The position numbers and the translations under genes are program-made. Below the pieces are notes generated by a model, which saw only the letters and a program-made list of their open reading frames with translations, was not told the DNA's origin and made no database searches. Source: an uncultured Alphaproteobacteria bacterium (GTDB taxonomy: Bacteria > Pseudomonadota > Alphaproteobacteria > Rickettsiales > UBA1997). From it: 14,873 nucleotides of DNA. Position 1 is the first letter of the stretch, and each line of letters starts with the position of its first letter. The stretch is from the NCBI GenBank assembly GCA_903927415.1, contig CAIYMZ010000083.1:1-14873 (forward strand). The letters are read 5' to 3'. Shown here in pieces: positions 13,692 through 14,873 of this stretch.

Positions 13692-14741
13692 ATGTTCCGC
13701 TCGTGTTTTTTCGATAAAAAATCTGAATTTCTAACTTTGGCGCAAGCACTTGAAATTACTGGTGCGAAGTTGGTTCAGGAAGTTGATCTAAATAAAAAAA
13801 TTTTTGATGTCGCAACACTTGATCGCGCTGATGAGACGCAAATTTCTTTTTTCAATTCCGGTCAATATTTAGAAAAATTTTTAGCAGCAAAAGTTGGATT
13901 TTGTTTGATGGAAGAAAAAAATGCTAGCAAGGCACCACAAGGTGCAATCGCTTTAATCCACAAAAATCCTTACTTCGCTTACTCCAAAATTGCCGCCGCT
14001 TTTTACGCTGAAAAACCGTTCGAATTTCTTGGGGGAAAATTAATCCATCCGACTGCAAAAATTGGCGAGGGAGCAAGGATTGCACCAAATGCTTACATTG
14101 GAAAAAATGTTAAAATTGGAAAAAATTCTTTTGTTGGTGCAGGGGCTTCAATTATGGATGAATGCGTGATCGGCGATAATTGTATCATCAATGCCGGAGC
14201 AGTGATTTCTTTTGCAAAAATTGGTGACAATTGCACATTTTTTAACGGTGTAAAAATTGGCCAAGATGGATTCGGATTTGCTCATGATGCTGGCGTTAAT
14301 CACAAAATTATTCAGCTCGGAATTGTTGAAATTGGAAATTATGTCGAGATCGGTGCAAATTCCTGTGTCGATCGTGGTGCCATCGAAAATACCGTGATCG
14401 GTGATGAAGTTAAAATCGATAATCTCGTGCAGGTTGCTCACAATGTTGTGATTGGAAAAGGCACGGTAATTGCTGGTGGAGTTGCTCTGGCCGGAAGTGC
14501 GCGAGTTGGAAATTTTGTGCAAATCGGAGGTAATTCCAGCATTGCTGGTCACATTGCAATTGGTGATGGGGCAAAAATTGCTGGGATGAGTGGTGTGATG
14601 CGAGATGTTGAACCATTGCAAATTGTTGCTGGAATTCCATCAGTTCCAATTCAAAAATGGCACAGAATTAATGCGATGTTGCTGAAATTAATTGAACAAA
14701 AATTTTCTAAAAATGAAAATCGAAATAATTTCTTCTCTTAA
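13692..14741 (+). CDS. lpxD: UDP-3-O-(3-hydroxyacyl)glucosamine N-acyltransferase LpxD
   Basis: LpxD adds the second 3-hydroxyacyl chain in lipid A synthesis, at the cytoplasmic face of the inner membrane. The 349-residue protein has the LpxD N-terminal domain (about 1-110, with FFNSGQYLEKF and IHKNPYFAYSKIAAAFY). A left-handed beta-helix of hexapeptide repeats follows (about 118-305, repeated [IV]-G-x-x motifs), with the catalytic-type His250 in NLVQVAHNVVIG. It ends with GIPSVPIQKWHRINAMLLKL and a basic tail. The motif GFGFAHDAG (193-201) is typical of LpxD and absent from LpxA. It follows virB11 by 12 bases, most of them A, and none of its common neighbours (bamA, fabZ, lpxA) is visible. 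Its presence shows the cell makes lipopolysaccharide or at least lipid A, unlike Anaplasmataceae. Confidence 0.97.
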   Translation: MFRSCFFDKKSEFLTLAQALEITGAKLVQEVDLNKKIFDVATLDRADETQISFFNSGQYLEKFLAAKVGFCLMEEKNASKAPQGAIALIHKNPYFAYSKIAAAFYAEKPFEFLGGKLIHPTAKIGEGARIAPNAYIGKNVKIGKNSFVGAGASIMDECVIGDNCIINAGAVISFAKIGDNCTFFNGVKIGQDGFGFAHDAGVNHKIIQLGIVEIGNYVEIGANSCVDRGAIENTVIGDEVKIDNLVQVAHNVVIGKGTVIAGGVALAGSARVGNFVQIGGNSSIAGHIAIGDGAKIAGMSGVMRDVEPLQIVAGIPSVPIQKWHRINAMLLKLIEQKFSKNENRNNFFS

Positions 14742-14766
14742 AAATTAACCTAAATTCCTAATTCCG

Positions 14767-14873
14767 ATGAAAACAAAACCATCTCGCGCCTTCTCCCTTG
14801 TTGAGCTCTCAATCATAATCCTCATCGTTGGCATCATAATTGCTGGTGTTACGGAAGGATCACGCCTACTCAA
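14767..14873 (+). CDS. Prepilin-type N-terminal methylation protein (5' part only)
   Basis: An ATG at 14767 opens a frame running off the right edge, giving 35 complete codons. It starts MKTKPSRAFSLVELSIIILI, the class III leader of type IV prepilins and type II secretion pseudopilins: a short basic leader, a cleavage point before Phe9, Glu at position +5 of the mature protein, and a long hydrophobic helix (IIILIVGIIIAGV). The residue before the cut is Ala rather than the usual Gly. After the helix the visible part reads TEGSRLL. It lies 25 bases after lpxD on the same strand. Which machine it belongs to cannot be told from this fragment; a minor pilin, pseudopilin or stand-alone surface protein are all possible. 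Confidence 0.85.
   Translation, partial: MKTKPSRAFSLVELSIIILIVGIIIAGVTEGSRLL

Noticed and set aside
14148..14621. A 157-codon open frame antisense to lpxD.
   Set aside because: The hexapeptide periodicity of lpxD keeps the antisense frame open and gives low-complexity Asn/Ser/Ile/His-rich protein; lpxD itself is certain.

Overview
The window is AT-rich and almost fully coding. It looks like chromosome from an alphaproteobacterium, most likely a member of the Rickettsiales or a close relative. The reasons are gene content (an AddB-type recombination nuclease, an isolated VirB11 ATPase of a type IV secretion system, LolA/TolR/TolA, LpxD and a Rickettsia-like FolC), strong A/T codon preference, and a palindromic element inserted in frame in a housekeeping gene, as Rickettsia palindromic elements are. 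Placement is by recognition of protein families only.

Layout. Bases 3-164 hold the C-terminus of a membrane protein (+). A minus-strand block follows, in transcription order: an acidic amino acid/dicarboxylate:cation symporter (3653-2427), lolA (2458-1775), tolR/exbD (1736-1317), tolA (1320-442) and an unrecognised 58-codon gene (356-180). The spacer 3654-3915 contains an open frame without a normal start that reads like a protein C-terminus. On the plus strand, 3916-4884 encodes an orphan TAXI-type solute-binding protein. It converges with the truA-addB pair (minus, addB 8429-5649 then truA 5640-4900). A lone D-amino acid dehydrogenase (+, 8492-9751) converges with folC (minus, 11112-9772). 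A plus-strand run then closes the window: an outer-membrane porin, virB11, lpxD and the first 35 codons of a type IV prepilin-like protein cut by the window end.

How the genes fit together. Much of the window serves the cell envelope: LolA carries lipoproteins to the outer membrane, TolR/TolA energise outer-membrane constriction, LpxD builds lipid A, and the porin is an outer-membrane channel. VirB11 and the prepilin-like protein belong to secretion or pilus machinery. The symporter, TAXI protein and DadA point to uptake and use of amino acids or organic acids. TruA, AddB and FolC are housekeeping. Several genes stand apart from their usual partners (tolR without tolQ, virB11 without virB8-10/virD4, addB without addA, a TAXI protein without its permease).

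The most unusual non-gene structure is in and beside folC: a double-hairpin element read in frame as part of the protein, a 14-bp tandem duplication built from heptamers, and a five-unit heptamer array that nearly fills the 38-bp gap between the divergent folC and porin starts. No rRNA, tRNA, insertion sequence, CRISPR array or novel multi-gene system was found. No gene-free stretch exceeds 300 bases.
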